A stretch of 61,990 nt of DNA from TMED8 sp038125725. Its GTDB lineage: Bacteria > Pseudomonadota > Alphaproteobacteria > Rhodospirillales > Casp-alpha2. The stretch spans positions 1 to 61,990 of the forward strand of contig JAYPEK010000023.1 of the NCBI GenBank assembly GCA_038125725.1, read 5' to 3'. This document shows, one piece after another, positions 35,652 to 45,001 of the stretch. Every line of letters starts with the position of its first letter. The first letter of the stretch is position 1. The translations under genes were made by a program, and so were the position numbers. The notes under the pieces are model-generated. The model was given only the letters and a program-made list of their open reading frames with translations, searched no databases and was not told the DNA's origin.

Positions 35652-36569
35652 ATGGACAAGCACAGCGAAATGGCGGTTTTCGTCCGGGTGGTCGAAACCG
35701 AGAGTTTCTCCCAGGCGGCGCGGGCGTTGAAGCTGACGCCGTCGGCCGTCAGCAAGCTGATCGGGCGGCTCGAGGACAGGCTCGGAACGCGGCTCCTGAA
35801 CCGCACCACGCGACGCCTCAGCCTGACGGAGGAGGGGCGGACCTACTATCAACGCTGCCTGCCGATCCTCGCCGCCATCGACGAGGCCGAGCGCGAACTG
35901 ACCGAGCGCCACGCCGAACCGCGCGGCTTGCTGAAGGTCAACTCGTCCACCGCCTTCGGCCACATGCACGTGGCGCCGCTGCTGCCGCCGTTTTTGCAGG
36001 AAAATCCGGAACTGCGCATCCAGATGACGCTCACCGACAGCATCGTCAACCTGGTGGAAGAGGAGGTCGATGTCGCCATCCGCATCCAGCGCATGCCCGA
36101 CAGCACCATGATCGCGCGCAAGCTCGCCACCGCCCGGCGCCTCGTCGCCGCCGCACCAAGTTACCTGGCGCAATACGGCACGCCGAAAACGCCCGAGGAC
36201 CTGAAAAACCACAACTGCTTGACCATGAGCTTCGAGACCAAGCTCAACCAGTGGGAATTCAAGGGTGCCGACGGTCCGCAGCATTTCCGTTTCTCGGGTA
36301 ACTTCGAGACCAACAACGCCGTCGCCATGGAGCAGGCGGCTGTTGCCGGCATGGGGCTGATCCGGGCCGCCGATTTCGTCATCGCCGCCGACGTGGCCGC
36401 CGGCAAACTGGTGCCGGTACTGACCGAATTCGAGATCGACGAACCGACCAACATCTATGCCGTCTATCCCCATAACCGGCACCTGTCGCCGAAGGTGCGG
36501 GCCTTCGTCGACATGCTGGTCGACGCATTTACGCCGGTGCCGCCATGGGCCGCCTCTCTGCCGACGTAA
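35652..36569 (+). CDS. LysR-family transcriptional regulator
   Basis: 305 residues. N-terminal winged helix-turn-helix (MAVFVRVVETESFSQAARAL, TPSAVSKLIGRLEDRLGTRLLNRTTRRLSLTEEG) and a C-terminal LysR substrate-binding domain (LKVNSSTAFGHMHVAPLLPPFL, VDVAIRIQRMPDSTMIARKL). The pattern matches the CrgA/DsdC-like LysR group that often controls oxidoreductase or efflux genes. Targets may be the divergent small gene or the efflux operon downstream, but neither is shown. Stop codon falls 113 nt before padR. Confidence 0.94.
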   Translation: MDKHSEMAVFVRVVETESFSQAARALKLTPSAVSKLIGRLEDRLGTRLLNRTTRRLSLTEEGRTYYQRCLPILAAIDEAERELTERHAEPRGLLKVNSSTAFGHMHVAPLLPPFLQENPELRIQMTLTDSIVNLVEEEVDVAIRIQRMPDSTMIARKLATARRLVAAAPSYLAQYGTPKTPEDLKNHNCLTMSFETKLNQWEFKGADGPQHFRFSGNFETNNAVAMEQAAVAGMGLIRAADFVIAADVAAGKLVPVLTEFEIDEPTNIYAVYPHNRHLSPKVRAFVDMLVDAFTPVPPWAASLPT

Positions 36570-36602
36570 TATATCAGTAAAATATATTGCTTCGATATAT
36601 CG
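36568..36602. promoter_or_regulatory. AT-rich dyads upstream of the PadR-led efflux operon (candidate operator)
   Basis: Inverted repeat AATATAT (36568-36574) / ATATATT (36582-36588) with a 7-nt gap, followed by the palindrome CGATATATCG (36593-36602). Symmetric ATAT-rich sites of this kind are typical PadR-family operators; they lie about 80 nt before padR. Confidence 0.5.
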
Positions 36603-36682
36603 GTATGATAAATATCGCCCCGATAGATGCCGCAGGGGGCCGATCCTGACCCGCCCGGCGCACCATTTCGGGACCGAAAAGC

Positions 36683-37234
36683 ATGGACGTGAAGACCATT
36701 TGCCTGGGCGTGCTGTCGCTTGGCGACGCCACTGGATACGAAATCCGCAAGACCTTCGAAGACGGGCCGTTCAGCCACTTCTTCGACGCCAGCTACGGCT
36801 CCATCTACCCGGCGCTCGGCAAGTTGCTGGCCGATGGGCTGGTGACGCTCTCCGATGCGGAACCGTCCGGGCGCAGCGATAAGAAGGTCTATAGCCTCAC
36901 CGACGCCGGTCATGCCGCGCTGCGCGCCGCGCTGGCGGAACAGCCCGGCCGCGACCGCGTCCGGTCCGAATACCTAGTACACCTGTTTTTCGCCCACCTG
37001 ATGGACCCGCGCGACGCCTGCCGGGTGTTTGACGACTACCTGGCGCATTTCGAACGCATGGTCGCCGATTGCCCCTGCGATGAAGATCCCGCCGACATGC
37101 CGCCCGGCCAGCGCATCGTGCACGGGTTCGGCACCCGGTTTTATGAATCCCTTGCCGCCTTCATGCGCGAACAGCGTGACGCTTTCATCCAGGAGATGAA
37201 CCAGGCTGGCCAAGATACGGAAGCTGCAGAATGA
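36683..37234 (+). CDS. PadR-family transcriptional regulator
   Basis: 183 residues. Winged-helix PadR domain at 1-80 (LGVLSLGDATGYEIRKTFED, SYGSIYPALGKLLADGLVTL, KKVYSLTDAGHAAL) and a C-terminal helical dimerisation (Vir_act_alpha_C-like) region. PadR proteins repress efflux or detoxification genes and release DNA on ligand binding. Its stop overlaps the start of the membrane fusion protein gene (ATGA), so it most likely controls its own efflux operon. Confidence 0.92.
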   Translation: MDVKTICLGVLSLGDATGYEIRKTFEDGPFSHFFDASYGSIYPALGKLLADGLVTLSDAEPSGRSDKKVYSLTDAGHAALRAALAEQPGRDRVRSEYLVHLFFAHLMDPRDACRVFDDYLAHFERMVADCPCDEDPADMPPGQRIVHGFGTRFYESLAAFMREQRDAFIQEMNQAGQDTEAAE

Positions 37235-38427
37235 ATACGCCCCAAGAAACCGCTTCAACCGAAGCCCCCACGCCCGAACCGAAGCCGAAGCGCCGAGGGC
37301 CGCTAGGCCCGGTTCGTTCCGGCCACATCATCGCCATCCTGCTGGCGGTGGCGGCGACGCTTTGGGTGGCGTCGGGCGCCGTCACCGGCACCGCGCCGAC
37401 GCCCGAGGACACCGCCGCCAAGAATGAACCGAAAGCACCACTGACCTTGGTGCGGGTGAGCCCCAGCCGCGCGCAGACGCACGTCAGCCATATTCGCCTG
37501 TTCGGCCGCACCGAGGCGGTTACCAATATCGAGCTCGCCGCCGAAACCGCCGGTAAGGTCGTCGAGCGCCCGGTGGAGAAGGGCATGCGCGTCACCAAAG
37601 GGACGCCGATCCTGAAGATCGCCATCGACGACCGCATGGCCAGGCTGAAGGAGGCCGAGGCCAAGGTGGACTACCAGCAGCTCTCCTACGACAGCGCCAT
37701 GAAACTCTCCAAGAAGCAGTTCTCCTCGACCATCAAGGTAGCGGAAGAAAAAGCCGCCCTGGAAGCGGCAAAGGCGGCGCTGGCGGCGATCCGGCTCGAT
37801 CTGTCGCGCACCACGGTGCGCGCGCCCATCGATGGTTTCGTCGAGACCCTGCCGGTGAACGTCGGCGATTTCGTCCAGTCCGGCACCATCGTCGCCGGCA
37901 TGGTTGAACTCGACCCCATGCGTGTCGTCGGCCAGGTCTCGGAGCGCCAGGTGGCGTACCTGAAGGTCGGTGACAAGGCCTGGGCGATGCTGCCGGGCGG
38001 CATCAGCCGCGAAGGCACGGCGCGCTTCGTCTCGCGCACCGCGCAGGAAACCACGCGCACCTTCCGTGTCGAGGTCTGGTTCGACAACCCCGACGGACTG
38101 ATCGCCCAGGGCCTGACGGCGGAACTGCGCCTGCCGCTGGATACGGCGCTGGCGCACCGCGTGTCGCCGGCGATCCTCACCCTTGATGAACGCGGCGTCA
38201 TCGGCGTCAAGGCCGTCGATGCCGAGGATACGGTCGTGTTTCATCCGGTCGAACTGATCGAGGACACCACCGAGGGCGTGTGGATCGGCGGGCTCCCCGA
38301 TGAACTGACGCTGATCACTGTCGGCCAGGAATTCGTGCGCCCGGGCCAGAAGGTCCGGATCAAACCCGAAGCCGCCGACAGCGCCGCCGGCAACGAAGCC
38401 AGCGATGCGGGAAGGTCCGGCACATGA
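37231..38427 (+). CDS. RND efflux periplasmic adaptor (membrane fusion) protein
   Basis: 398 residues. N-terminal membrane anchor (SGHIIAILLAVAATLWVASGA) after a Pro/Glu-rich start, then a lipoyl-like half motif (NIELAAETAGKVVERPVEKGMRVTKG), a short helical hairpin (LKEAEAKVDYQQLSYDSAMKL) and the second lipoyl half (TVRAPIDGFVETLPVNVGDFV), followed by beta-barrel and membrane-proximal domains. It bridges the inner-membrane pump and an outer-membrane channel, which is not encoded here. Overlaps both neighbours by ATGA. Confidence 0.93.
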   Translation: MNTPQETASTEAPTPEPKPKRRGPLGPVRSGHIIAILLAVAATLWVASGAVTGTAPTPEDTAAKNEPKAPLTLVRVSPSRAQTHVSHIRLFGRTEAVTNIELAAETAGKVVERPVEKGMRVTKGTPILKIAIDDRMARLKEAEAKVDYQQLSYDSAMKLSKKQFSSTIKVAEEKAALEAAKAALAAIRLDLSRTTVRAPIDGFVETLPVNVGDFVQSGTIVAGMVELDPMRVVGQVSERQVAYLKVGDKAWAMLPGGISREGTARFVSRTAQETTRTFRVEVWFDNPDGLIAQGLTAELRLPLDTALAHRVSPAILTLDERGVIGVKAVDAEDTVVFHPVELIEDTTEGVWIGGLPDELTLITVGQEFVRPGQKVRIKPEAADSAAGNEASDAGRSGT

Positions 38428-41400
38428 ACGTACTCATCGACGCGGCGCTGCACCATGCGCGCACGGTGCTTGCCAGCCTGTTCCTGCTTTTGGTCTGCGG
38501 CGCCTACGCCTACGTGACCATCGCCAAGGATTCGGAACCCGACATCAACATTCCGATCATCTACGTCTCCATGTCGCACGAGGGGATTTCCCCCGAGGAC
38601 GCGGAGCGGCTTTTGATCCGCCCGATGGAGCAGGAACTGCGCACCATCGAAGGCGTCAAGGAGATGCGCTCCACCGGTTACGAGGGCGGCGCCAACGTGA
38701 CGCTCGAGTTCGAAGCCGGCTTCAATGCCGACACGGCGCTCGACGACGTGCGCGAGAAGGTCGACCTTGCGAAACCCGAACTGCCGGCGGAAAGCGAGGA
38801 GCCTGAAGTGCATGAGGTCAATTTCTCGCTGTTTCCGGTGGTCGTGGTGACTCTTTCCGGCAGCGTGCCGGAACGCGCGCTCCTTAAGCTGGCGCGTGAA
38901 TTGCGCGACGACATCGAAGGGCTCAGCGAAATCCTCAAGGTGCAGATCGCCGGCGACCGCGACGAACTGGTGGAAATCCTCATCGATCCCGTGAAGGTGG
39001 AAAGCTACGGGCTTTCGGTCGTCGATGCCGTCAACGCGGTCAGGAATTCCAACCTTCTGGTCGCCGCCGGCGCCCAGGACACCGGGCGTGGCCGCTTTAC
39101 GCTGAAGGTGCCGGGCCTGTTCGAAACCGTCCATGATATCGTCGACATGCCGGTGAAGGCGGAGGGCGACGCCGTCGTCACCCTCGGCGATATCGGTTCC
39201 GTGCGCCGCAGCTTCAAGGACCCGACCTCCTACGCGCGGGTCGGCGGCAAACCGGCGGTGGCGCTGGAGGTCTCCAAGCGCACCGGCGAGAACATCATCG
39301 ACACCATCGCCAAGGTGCGCGCGCTGGTCGCCCAGGAACAGGCCAACTGGCCCGAAGCGCTTCGCCAATCGGTGGAGGTCGGCTTCAACAACGACCGCTC
39401 CAACAATATCCGCGACATGCTCACCGATTTGCAGAACAACGTCATTGCCGCCGTGCTGTTGGTGATGATCGTCGTCGTCTGGGCCTTGGGCGTGCGTTCG
39501 GCTGCCTTGGTCGGCGTCGCCATTCCGGGCTCGTTCCTCACCGGTATCCTTGTCATCGGCGCTACCGGTTTGACCATCAACATGGTGGTGTTGTTCGCAC
39601 TGATCCTGGCCGTCGGCATGCTGGTGGACGGCGCCATCGTCGTCACCGAATATGCCGACCGCAAGATGGGCGAGGGCGAAAGCCCCAGTATCTCATACGG
39701 CCTGGCGGCGAAACGCATGGCCTGGCCGATCATCGCCTCGACGGCAACGACGCTGGCCGCGTTCCTGCCGCTGATGTTCTGGCCCGGCGTCGTCGGCGAA
39801 TTCATGAAGTTCCTGCCGCTGACATTGATGGCGACGCTCGCCGCCTCGTTGCTGATGGCGCTGATCTTCGTGCCGACGCTGGGCGCGGCGGTGACCAAGC
39901 GCTCGGTCGCCAGTGCCGATCCCGATACCGCGCATCACCTGACCAGCGGCGATCCCGGCCATATCGGCGACATCAAGGGCTTCACCGGCACCTACCTCGG
40001 GTTCCTGTCGGCGGCGCTTCGCCATCCCGGCAAGGTCTTGCTCGCCGCCGTGATGCTGTTGATCGGCGTGCAGGTCGTCTACGCCAAGCTCGGCCGCGGC
40101 GTCGAATTCTTCCCCGACGTGGAGCCCGAACGCCTGATCCTGCAAGTGCGCGCGCGCGGCAATCTGGCCGTGGGCGAGAAGAACGGCCTGATGCGCGAGG
40201 TCGAGAACCACGTGTTGGCGTTGAACGACGCCACCGGCGAACTTGCCGCCATCTATACCCGTACCGGGCAGGACCAGAACTCGCGCGAGGCCGAGGACAT
40301 CATCGGCACCATTACGCTGGAACTGGCCAATTGGCAGAAGCGCCGCAAGGCCGACGCCATCCTCGAAGACATCCACGACCGAACGATAGAAATTGCCGGC
40401 ATCTTCGTCGACGGCCGCAAGGAAGAGGGCGGGCCGCCCATCGGCAAGCCGGTGCAGGTGCAACTCGCGACGCGGGTGCCGGAACTGCTGGCACCGGCGG
40501 TAATCAAGGTACGCGAGGGCCTGGAGGAACTGGGCGGCTTCCAGAACATCGAGGACGACCGGCCGCTGCCCGGCATCGATTGGGAACTCACCGTCGACCG
40601 CGCCCAGGCGGCCAAGTTCGCCGCCAACGTCGATCTGATCGGGCGTTCCGTGCAGATGGTCACCGGCGGCATCAAGCTGGGCGAATACCGGCCCGACGAT
40701 TCCGACGACGAGATCGAGATCCGGGTGCGCTACCCCATGGGCTACCGCACCATCGGTCAGCTCGACCATATCCGCGCCGAAACCACCGCCGGCGCCGTGC
40801 CCATCGGTAATTTCGTCGAACGCCAGGCGAAACCCCGCACCGGCAAGATCAACCGCTCCGACTCGCGCCGGGTGATGACCGTCAAGGCCGACGTGGCACC
40901 GGGCTTGCTCGCCGACGACAAGACCCGCCAGGTGCAGGAATGGATCAAGACCGCCGGCCTGGACGAACGCATCGACGTCACCTTCAAGGGCGAAAGCGAG
41001 GAACAGGACAAGGCCAAGGATTTCCTCGGCAAGGCCTTCGCCGTGGCGCTGTTCATCATGGCGGTGATCCTGGTGACGCAGTTCAACAGCTTCTATTCGG
41101 CGTTCCTGATCCTCACCGCCGTGATCATGTCGACCATCGGCGTGTTCATCGGGCTTCTGGTCACGCACCAGCCATTCGGCATCGTCATGGGCGGCATCGG
41201 CGTCATCGCGCTGGCCGGTATCGTCGTTAACAACAACATCGTGCTGATCGATACTTTCGATCGCCTGCGCGAGACCGAACCCACCGTGCGCGACGCCATC
41301 CTGAAAACCGGCGCCCAGCGCCTGCGTCCGGTGCTGCTGACCACGGTGACCACCATGCTCGGCCTGATGCCGATGGTGCTCGGCGTCAACATCGACTTCA

Positions 41401-41597
41401 TCGACCGGGTGGTGACCGTCGGCGCGCCGGCGATGCAGTGGTGGCGGCAGTTGGCGACGTCGATCGTCTTCGGGCTCGGGTTCGCCACCGTGCTGACGCT
41501 GATCGTCACGCCGTCGGCGCTGATGCTGCGCGGCAACCTGCGCGCCTGGCTCGACCGCCGGCACGCGGCGAAAGCGGCAAAGGCGATGCCGGCCTAG
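38424..41597 (+). CDS. RND efflux inner-membrane permease
   Basis: 1057 residues, about 12 membrane helices with two large periplasmic loops, the AcrB/MexB plan. Motifs include DSEPDINIPIIYVSMSHEGI, AERLLIRPMEQELRTIEGV, and the helix-4 proton relay as LILAVGMLVDGAIVVTEY, which has Asp-Gly instead of the Asp-Asp pair of AcrB, as in the NolG/HAE1-like subgroup. The second half has the matching AGIVVNNNIVLIDTF. Substrate unknown. Probably proton-driven export regulated by the PadR protein of the same operon; ends 18 nt from the convergent icd gene. Confidence 0.94.
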   Translation: MNVLIDAALHHARTVLASLFLLLVCGAYAYVTIAKDSEPDINIPIIYVSMSHEGISPEDAERLLIRPMEQELRTIEGVKEMRSTGYEGGANVTLEFEAGFNADTALDDVREKVDLAKPELPAESEEPEVHEVNFSLFPVVVVTLSGSVPERALLKLARELRDDIEGLSEILKVQIAGDRDELVEILIDPVKVESYGLSVVDAVNAVRNSNLLVAAGAQDTGRGRFTLKVPGLFETVHDIVDMPVKAEGDAVVTLGDIGSVRRSFKDPTSYARVGGKPAVALEVSKRTGENIIDTIAKVRALVAQEQANWPEALRQSVEVGFNNDRSNNIRDMLTDLQNNVIAAVLLVMIVVVWALGVRSAALVGVAIPGSFLTGILVIGATGLTINMVVLFALILAVGMLVDGAIVVTEYADRKMGEGESPSISYGLAAKRMAWPIIASTATTLAAFLPLMFWPGVVGEFMKFLPLTLMATLAASLLMALIFVPTLGAAVTKRSVASADPDTAHHLTSGDPGHIGDIKGFTGTYLGFLSAALRHPGKVLLAAVMLLIGVQVVYAKLGRGVEFFPDVEPERLILQVRARGNLAVGEKNGLMREVENHVLALNDATGELAAIYTRTGQDQNSREAEDIIGTITLELANWQKRRKADAILEDIHDRTIEIAGIFVDGRKEEGGPPIGKPVQVQLATRVPELLAPAVIKVREGLEELGGFQNIEDDRPLPGIDWELTVDRAQAAKFAANVDLIGRSVQMVTGGIKLGEYRPDDSDDEIEIRVRYPMGYRTIGQLDHIRAETTAGAVPIGNFVERQAKPRTGKINRSDSRRVMTVKADVAPGLLADDKTRQVQEWIKTAGLDERIDVTFKGESEEQDKAKDFLGKAFAVALFIMAVILVTQFNSFYSAFLILTAVIMSTIGVFIGLLVTHQPFGIVMGGIGVIALAGIVVNNNIVLIDTFDRLRETEPTVRDAILKTGAQRLRPVLLTTVTTMLGLMPMVLGVNIDFIDRVVTVGAPAMQWWRQLATSIVFGLGFATVLTLIVTPSALMLRGNLRAWLDRRHAAKAAKAMPA

Positions 41598-41615
41598 GGA
41601 GCAAGGCGAGGGGGC

Positions 41616-42833
41616 TTAGGCTCCCATCGCCGCACGCAGGTTCTCGTCCAGTTTGTCGAGGAATTGCTGCGTCGTCATCCAGCCCTGGTCGGGGCCGATC
41701 AGGAGCGCCAGGTCCTTGGTCATGAACCCGGCCTCGACGCTGGCGACGCAAACCTTTTCAAGGGTTTCCGCAAACTTCTTCACATCAGGCGTGTCGTCGA
41801 ACTCACCCCGGTAGGAAAGAGCCCGGGTCCAGGCGAAGATCGACGCAATGGGATTGGTCGAGGTCTCGCGACCGTCCTGGTGCTGGCGGTAATGACGCGT
41901 CACCGTGCCGTGCGCGGCCTCGGCCTCGACGGTGCGGCCGTCGGGGGTCATCAAGACGCTGGTCATCAGGCCCAGTGAACCGAAGCCCTGGGCGACGGTG
42001 TCTGACTGCACGTCGCCGTCGTAGTTCTTGCAGGCCCAAACGAAACCGCCGTCCCACTTCATGGCGCAGGCGACCATGTCATCGATCAGCCGGTGCTGGT
42101 AGGTGAGGCGCTTGTCGTCATAGAGGTGCTTGAACTCGTGCTCGAAGACCCCTTCGAACAGGTCTTTGAAGCGGCCGTCGTACTGCTTGAGGATGGTGTT
42201 CTTGGTCGAGAGATACAGCGGCCATTCCAGGCTCAGCGCGTAGTTCATGCAGGCGCGGGCGAAGCCGCGGATGCTTTCATCCAGGTTGTACATGCCCATG
42301 GCGACGCCGGCTTCCGGCGCGTCGTAAACCTCGCGCTCGATCGGCGCGCCGCCGTCGGCGGGCTCGAAGCGCATGGTCAGCTTGCCGGGGCCGGGGAAAG
42401 TGAAATCGGTCGCCCGGTACTGGTCGCCGAAGGCATGGCGGCCGATGACGATGGGCTTGGTCCAGCCCGGCACCAGGCGCGGCACGTTGCGGCAGATGAT
42501 CGGTTGGCGGAACACGGTGCCGCCGAGGATGTTGCGGATGGTGCCGTTGGGCGAGCGCCACATCTGCTTCAGGCCGAATTCCTGCACCCGCTGCTCGTCG
42601 GGGGTGATGGTGGCGCACTTGACGCCAACCCGGTGCTGCTTGATGGCGTTGGCGGCGTCGACAGTGATCTGGTCCTCGGTGGCGTCGCGGCTCTGGATCG
42701 AGAGATCTTAGTAGAGCAAGTCCACGTCCAGGTAGGGCTCGATCAGCTTTTCCTTGATGAATGCCCACATGATGCGGGTCATCTCATCGCCATCCAGTTC
42801 GACGATCGGATTGGCGACCTTGATTTTGTCCAT
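41616..42833 (-). pseudogene. icd: NADP-dependent isocitrate dehydrogenase, in-frame TAA at codon 42
   Basis: Reading from ATG 42833 gives MDKIKVANPIVELDGDEMTR, the standard N-terminus of the dimeric NADP-Icd (IDH type II) family, and the frame ends at 41616 for 405 residues, the exact family length. Codon 42 is TAA (42710-42708) where the motif LLYYDLSIQSRDATEDQ expects the second Tyr, so TAC or TAT changed to TAA. All other motifs are intact: WRSPNGTIRNILGGTVFR, AFGDQYRATDF, YDGDVQSDTVAQGFGSLGLM, AEAAHGTVTRHYRQ. Icd converts isocitrate to 2-oxoglutarate in the TCA cycle, so a dead copy would be surprising unless another exists. A shorter product starting at an internal codon would lack part of the active site. 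Confidence 0.88.
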
Positions 42834-42843
42834 GATCACTCCT

Positions 42844-43428
42844 TCAGAGGTGGCTGGTGAGGACCACCTGATCGGGTTCGGGCGCGTTCTCCAGCGCCGG
42901 GAAAACGGCGTCGACGCTGTCGACCACCGTGAACAGTTCGCGCGCCTTCTCGTGCGCGAAGCCGCCGGCGATGATGCTGTCCACCAACGCCACGAAGGGA
43001 TCCCAGTAGCCCGCCACGTTGACCAGGACGATCGGCTTGTCGTGCTGGCGCAGTTGCTTCCAGGTGATGATTTCGAAGGCCTCGTCGAGGGTGCCGAGGC
43101 CGCCCGGCAGCACGATCACCGCGTCCGAGAGCTCGAACATGCGGGCCTTGCGGGTATGCATGCTTTCGGTAATGACCAGATCGCCGCCGAGTTCGTTGCC
43201 GACCTCGAGCTGCATCAGGAAATCCGGAATGACGCCGGTGATCGGGCCGCCCGCGTCGTAAACGGCCTGCGCGACGATCCCCATGATGCCGATGCGGCCG
43301 CCACCGTAGACGAGGCGTATTTTGCGTTCGCCCATCGCCCGGCCGAGTGCTTCGGCGGTCTCGGCGTAGGCCGGATTATCGCCGGCCTTGGAACCGCAGA
43401 AAACGCAAAGCGAGGTGATCTCTTTCAT
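42844..43428 (-). CDS. LOG-family protein (TIGR00730; possible nucleotide 5'-monophosphate phosphoribohydrolase)
   Basis: 194 residues. Rossmann-like fold with VFCGSKAGDNPAYAETA at the N-terminus and the family signature PGGLGTLDEAFEIITWKQ. Members include plant-type cytokinin-activating enzymes and bacterial AMP/IMP-type phosphoribohydrolases, so the substrate is uncertain. Upstream of icd on the minus strand with a 10-nt gap; probably cotranscribed with it. Confidence 0.92.
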   Translation of the reverse strand: MKEITSLCVFCGSKAGDNPAYAETAEALGRAMGERKIRLVYGGGRIGIMGIVAQAVYDAGGPITGVIPDFLMQLEVGNELGGDLVITESMHTRKARMFELSDAVIVLPGGLGTLDEAFEIITWKQLRQHDKPIVLVNVAGYWDPFVALVDSIIAGGFAHEKARELFTVVDSVDAVFPALENAPEPDQVVLTSHL

Positions 43429-43479
43429 GATCGGGACATCAACTTTCCGTGAATTTCGACCGTTGCGACCTCAAGCCTG

Positions 43480-43509
43480 TTGTATGCGAATTTCCCCGCC
43501 GATTACAAT
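43480..43509 (+). promoter_or_regulatory. Predicted sigma-70 promoter of the cytochrome c' gene
   Basis: TTGTAT (43480-43485), 18-nt spacer, TACAAT (43504-43509), 48 nt before the ATG at 43558. Confidence 0.55.
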
Positions 43510-43557
43510 CACGAAATCCGGAACCCCGGCCAAGCCCACCCAAAGGAAGGAACGACC

Positions 43558-44013
43558 ATGAAATTTTCACCTGTTTTCAAAGCCCTGGCTGTCTTGAGCA
43601 TGCTTGCGACCGCTGCCGCCACCGCCCAGGCCGCGAGCGACGACGATGCCATCGAGCTGCGCAAGACCGCCATGAAGGGCATCGGCGCCTCCATGGGCGG
43701 ACTGAAAATGGTCGTCCAGGGCAAAGCCGGCACGGACATGGCCAAGGGCTTCGCCGACGCCATGGCCACTTACGCCTCGGTCACGGGCGGACTGTTCCCG
43801 AAGGGCTCCGACTTCGGCGATACCCGTGCCAAGGAAGAGATCTGGACCAAGGCCGATGAGTTCAAGGCCGCCTTGATGGCCTTTGAACAGGCCGCGCAAG
43901 GCATGGCGAAAGCCGCCGCCAGTGGCGATGCCGGCGCCATCAAGGGCGCCTTCGGCGGCCTCGGGAAGTCCTGCGGCGGCTGCCACAAGCCGTTCCGCAA
44001 GCCGAAATCGTAA
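43558..44013 (+). CDS. Cytochrome c'
   Basis: 151 residues from ATG 43558, after AAGGAAGGAACG. Signal peptide (KFSPVFKALAVLSMLATAAATAQA) followed by a four-helix-bundle type mature protein with the C-terminal haem site CGGCHKPFRKPK typical of cytochromes c'. These periplasmic class II cytochromes bind NO or CO and protect against nitrosative stress. The frame is open further upstream to 43480, but the promoter and the signal peptide fix the start. Followed after 9 nt by a dihaem cytochrome gene. Confidence 0.93.
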   Translation: MKFSPVFKALAVLSMLATAAATAQAASDDDAIELRKTAMKGIGASMGGLKMVVQGKAGTDMAKGFADAMATYASVTGGLFPKGSDFGDTRAKEEIWTKADEFKAALMAFEQAAQGMAKAAASGDAGAIKGAFGGLGKSCGGCHKPFRKPKS

Positions 44014-44022
44014 GCCGCCATC

Positions 44023-44928
44023 ATGACCGTGCCCCGGTCCACACTCGCTTTTCGCCTTGCCGGGGCATGGTTCTTGGCGCTCGCGGCGTTGCTGCCCGGC
44101 GCCGCCACTGCCGACGGTGATCCGGCGCGCGGCGCCTATGTGTTTACCGCGGCGGGCTGCAAGGGCTGCCACACCACTGCCCAGGATGCCAAGGCCAAGG
44201 TCCTGCTATCTGGTGGCCGCGCGCTGAAGACACCGTTCGGCACCTACTACAGCCCCAACATCACCCCCGATCCGGAGACCGGCATCGGCCGCTGGTCGTT
44301 CGAGGACTTCAAGCGCGCGCTGCGCGACGGCAAGACGCCGTCGGGCAGCTACTATTTCCCGGTCTTTCCCTACACCGCCTATACCAAAATGTCGGATGCC
44401 GACATGGCCGATCTCTGGGCTTATCTGCGCACGCTGCCGGCGGTGAAGCGCGCCAACAAGCCGCATGACACCAAGCTGATCTTCGGCTGGCGCATCATGA
44501 TGCTGCCTTGGCGCATCCTGAACTTCGAGACGGGCCCGATGAAGGCCGACCCGGCCAAGGGCCCGGCCTGGAATCGGGGCGCCTACCTGGTGGAGGCGCT
44601 CAGCCACTGCGGCGAATGCCACTCGCCGCGCGATGCGCTCGGCGGCTTCGTTGGCAGCATGCACCTGGCCGGCACGACGGAAGGCCCGGGCGGCGACCCG
44701 GTGCCCAACATCACCCCCGACAAGGCCACCGGGATCGGAAACTGGTCGGCCGAAGATATCGATTCGATCCTGTCGCTCGGCATGCTGCCGGACGGCGATT
44801 TCGTCGGCGGCGAGATGACGGAAGTCTACGAGAATACCTCCAAGCTCACGCCCGCCGACCGCCGCGCCATGGTCCAATACCTGCAATCGGTACCGGCCGT
44901 GGAAAACAAGGTGACCAAATCGAAGTAA
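44023..44928 (+). CDS. Dihaem c-type cytochrome
   Basis: 301 residues with a signal peptide (LAFRLAGAWFLALAALLPGAATA). Two haem-binding motifs: CKGCH near residue 45 and CGECH near 200, each followed by the Met-rich or Pro-rich segments of class I cytochrome domains; the repeated NITPDPETGIGRWSFEDFKRAL / NITPDKATGIGNWSAEDIDSIL blocks show internal duplication. It resembles dihaem electron-acceptor subunits of membrane-bound dehydrogenases, but no dehydrogenase lies nearby. Likely cotranscribed with cytochrome c'. Confidence 0.92.
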   Translation: MTVPRSTLAFRLAGAWFLALAALLPGAATADGDPARGAYVFTAAGCKGCHTTAQDAKAKVLLSGGRALKTPFGTYYSPNITPDPETGIGRWSFEDFKRALRDGKTPSGSYYFPVFPYTAYTKMSDADMADLWAYLRTLPAVKRANKPHDTKLIFGWRIMMLPWRILNFETGPMKADPAKGPAWNRGAYLVEALSHCGECHSPRDALGGFVGSMHLAGTTEGPGGDPVPNITPDKATGIGNWSAEDIDSILSLGMLPDGDFVGGEMTEVYENTSKLTPADRRAMVQYLQSVPAVENKVTKSK

Positions 44929-45001
44929 CGGGGCCAAACCTTGATTTTTGCTGCCTGTTCCCGGCCTTCCTTGTTAGTATCGGAGGAAATAAGGGGTAGG
45001 C

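Noticed and set aside
39693..41564. 623-codon frame antisense to the RND permease
   Set aside because: Same reverse-strand artefact; no start context, no family similarity.
24110..42710. Reassignment of TAA/TAG as sense codons to explain the interrupted genes
   Set aside because: Many intact genes here end in TAA or TAG (for example rsh, recO, parC, the TRAP genes, bpt, motA, motB) at family-correct positions, and the interrupted codons would need different amino acids.
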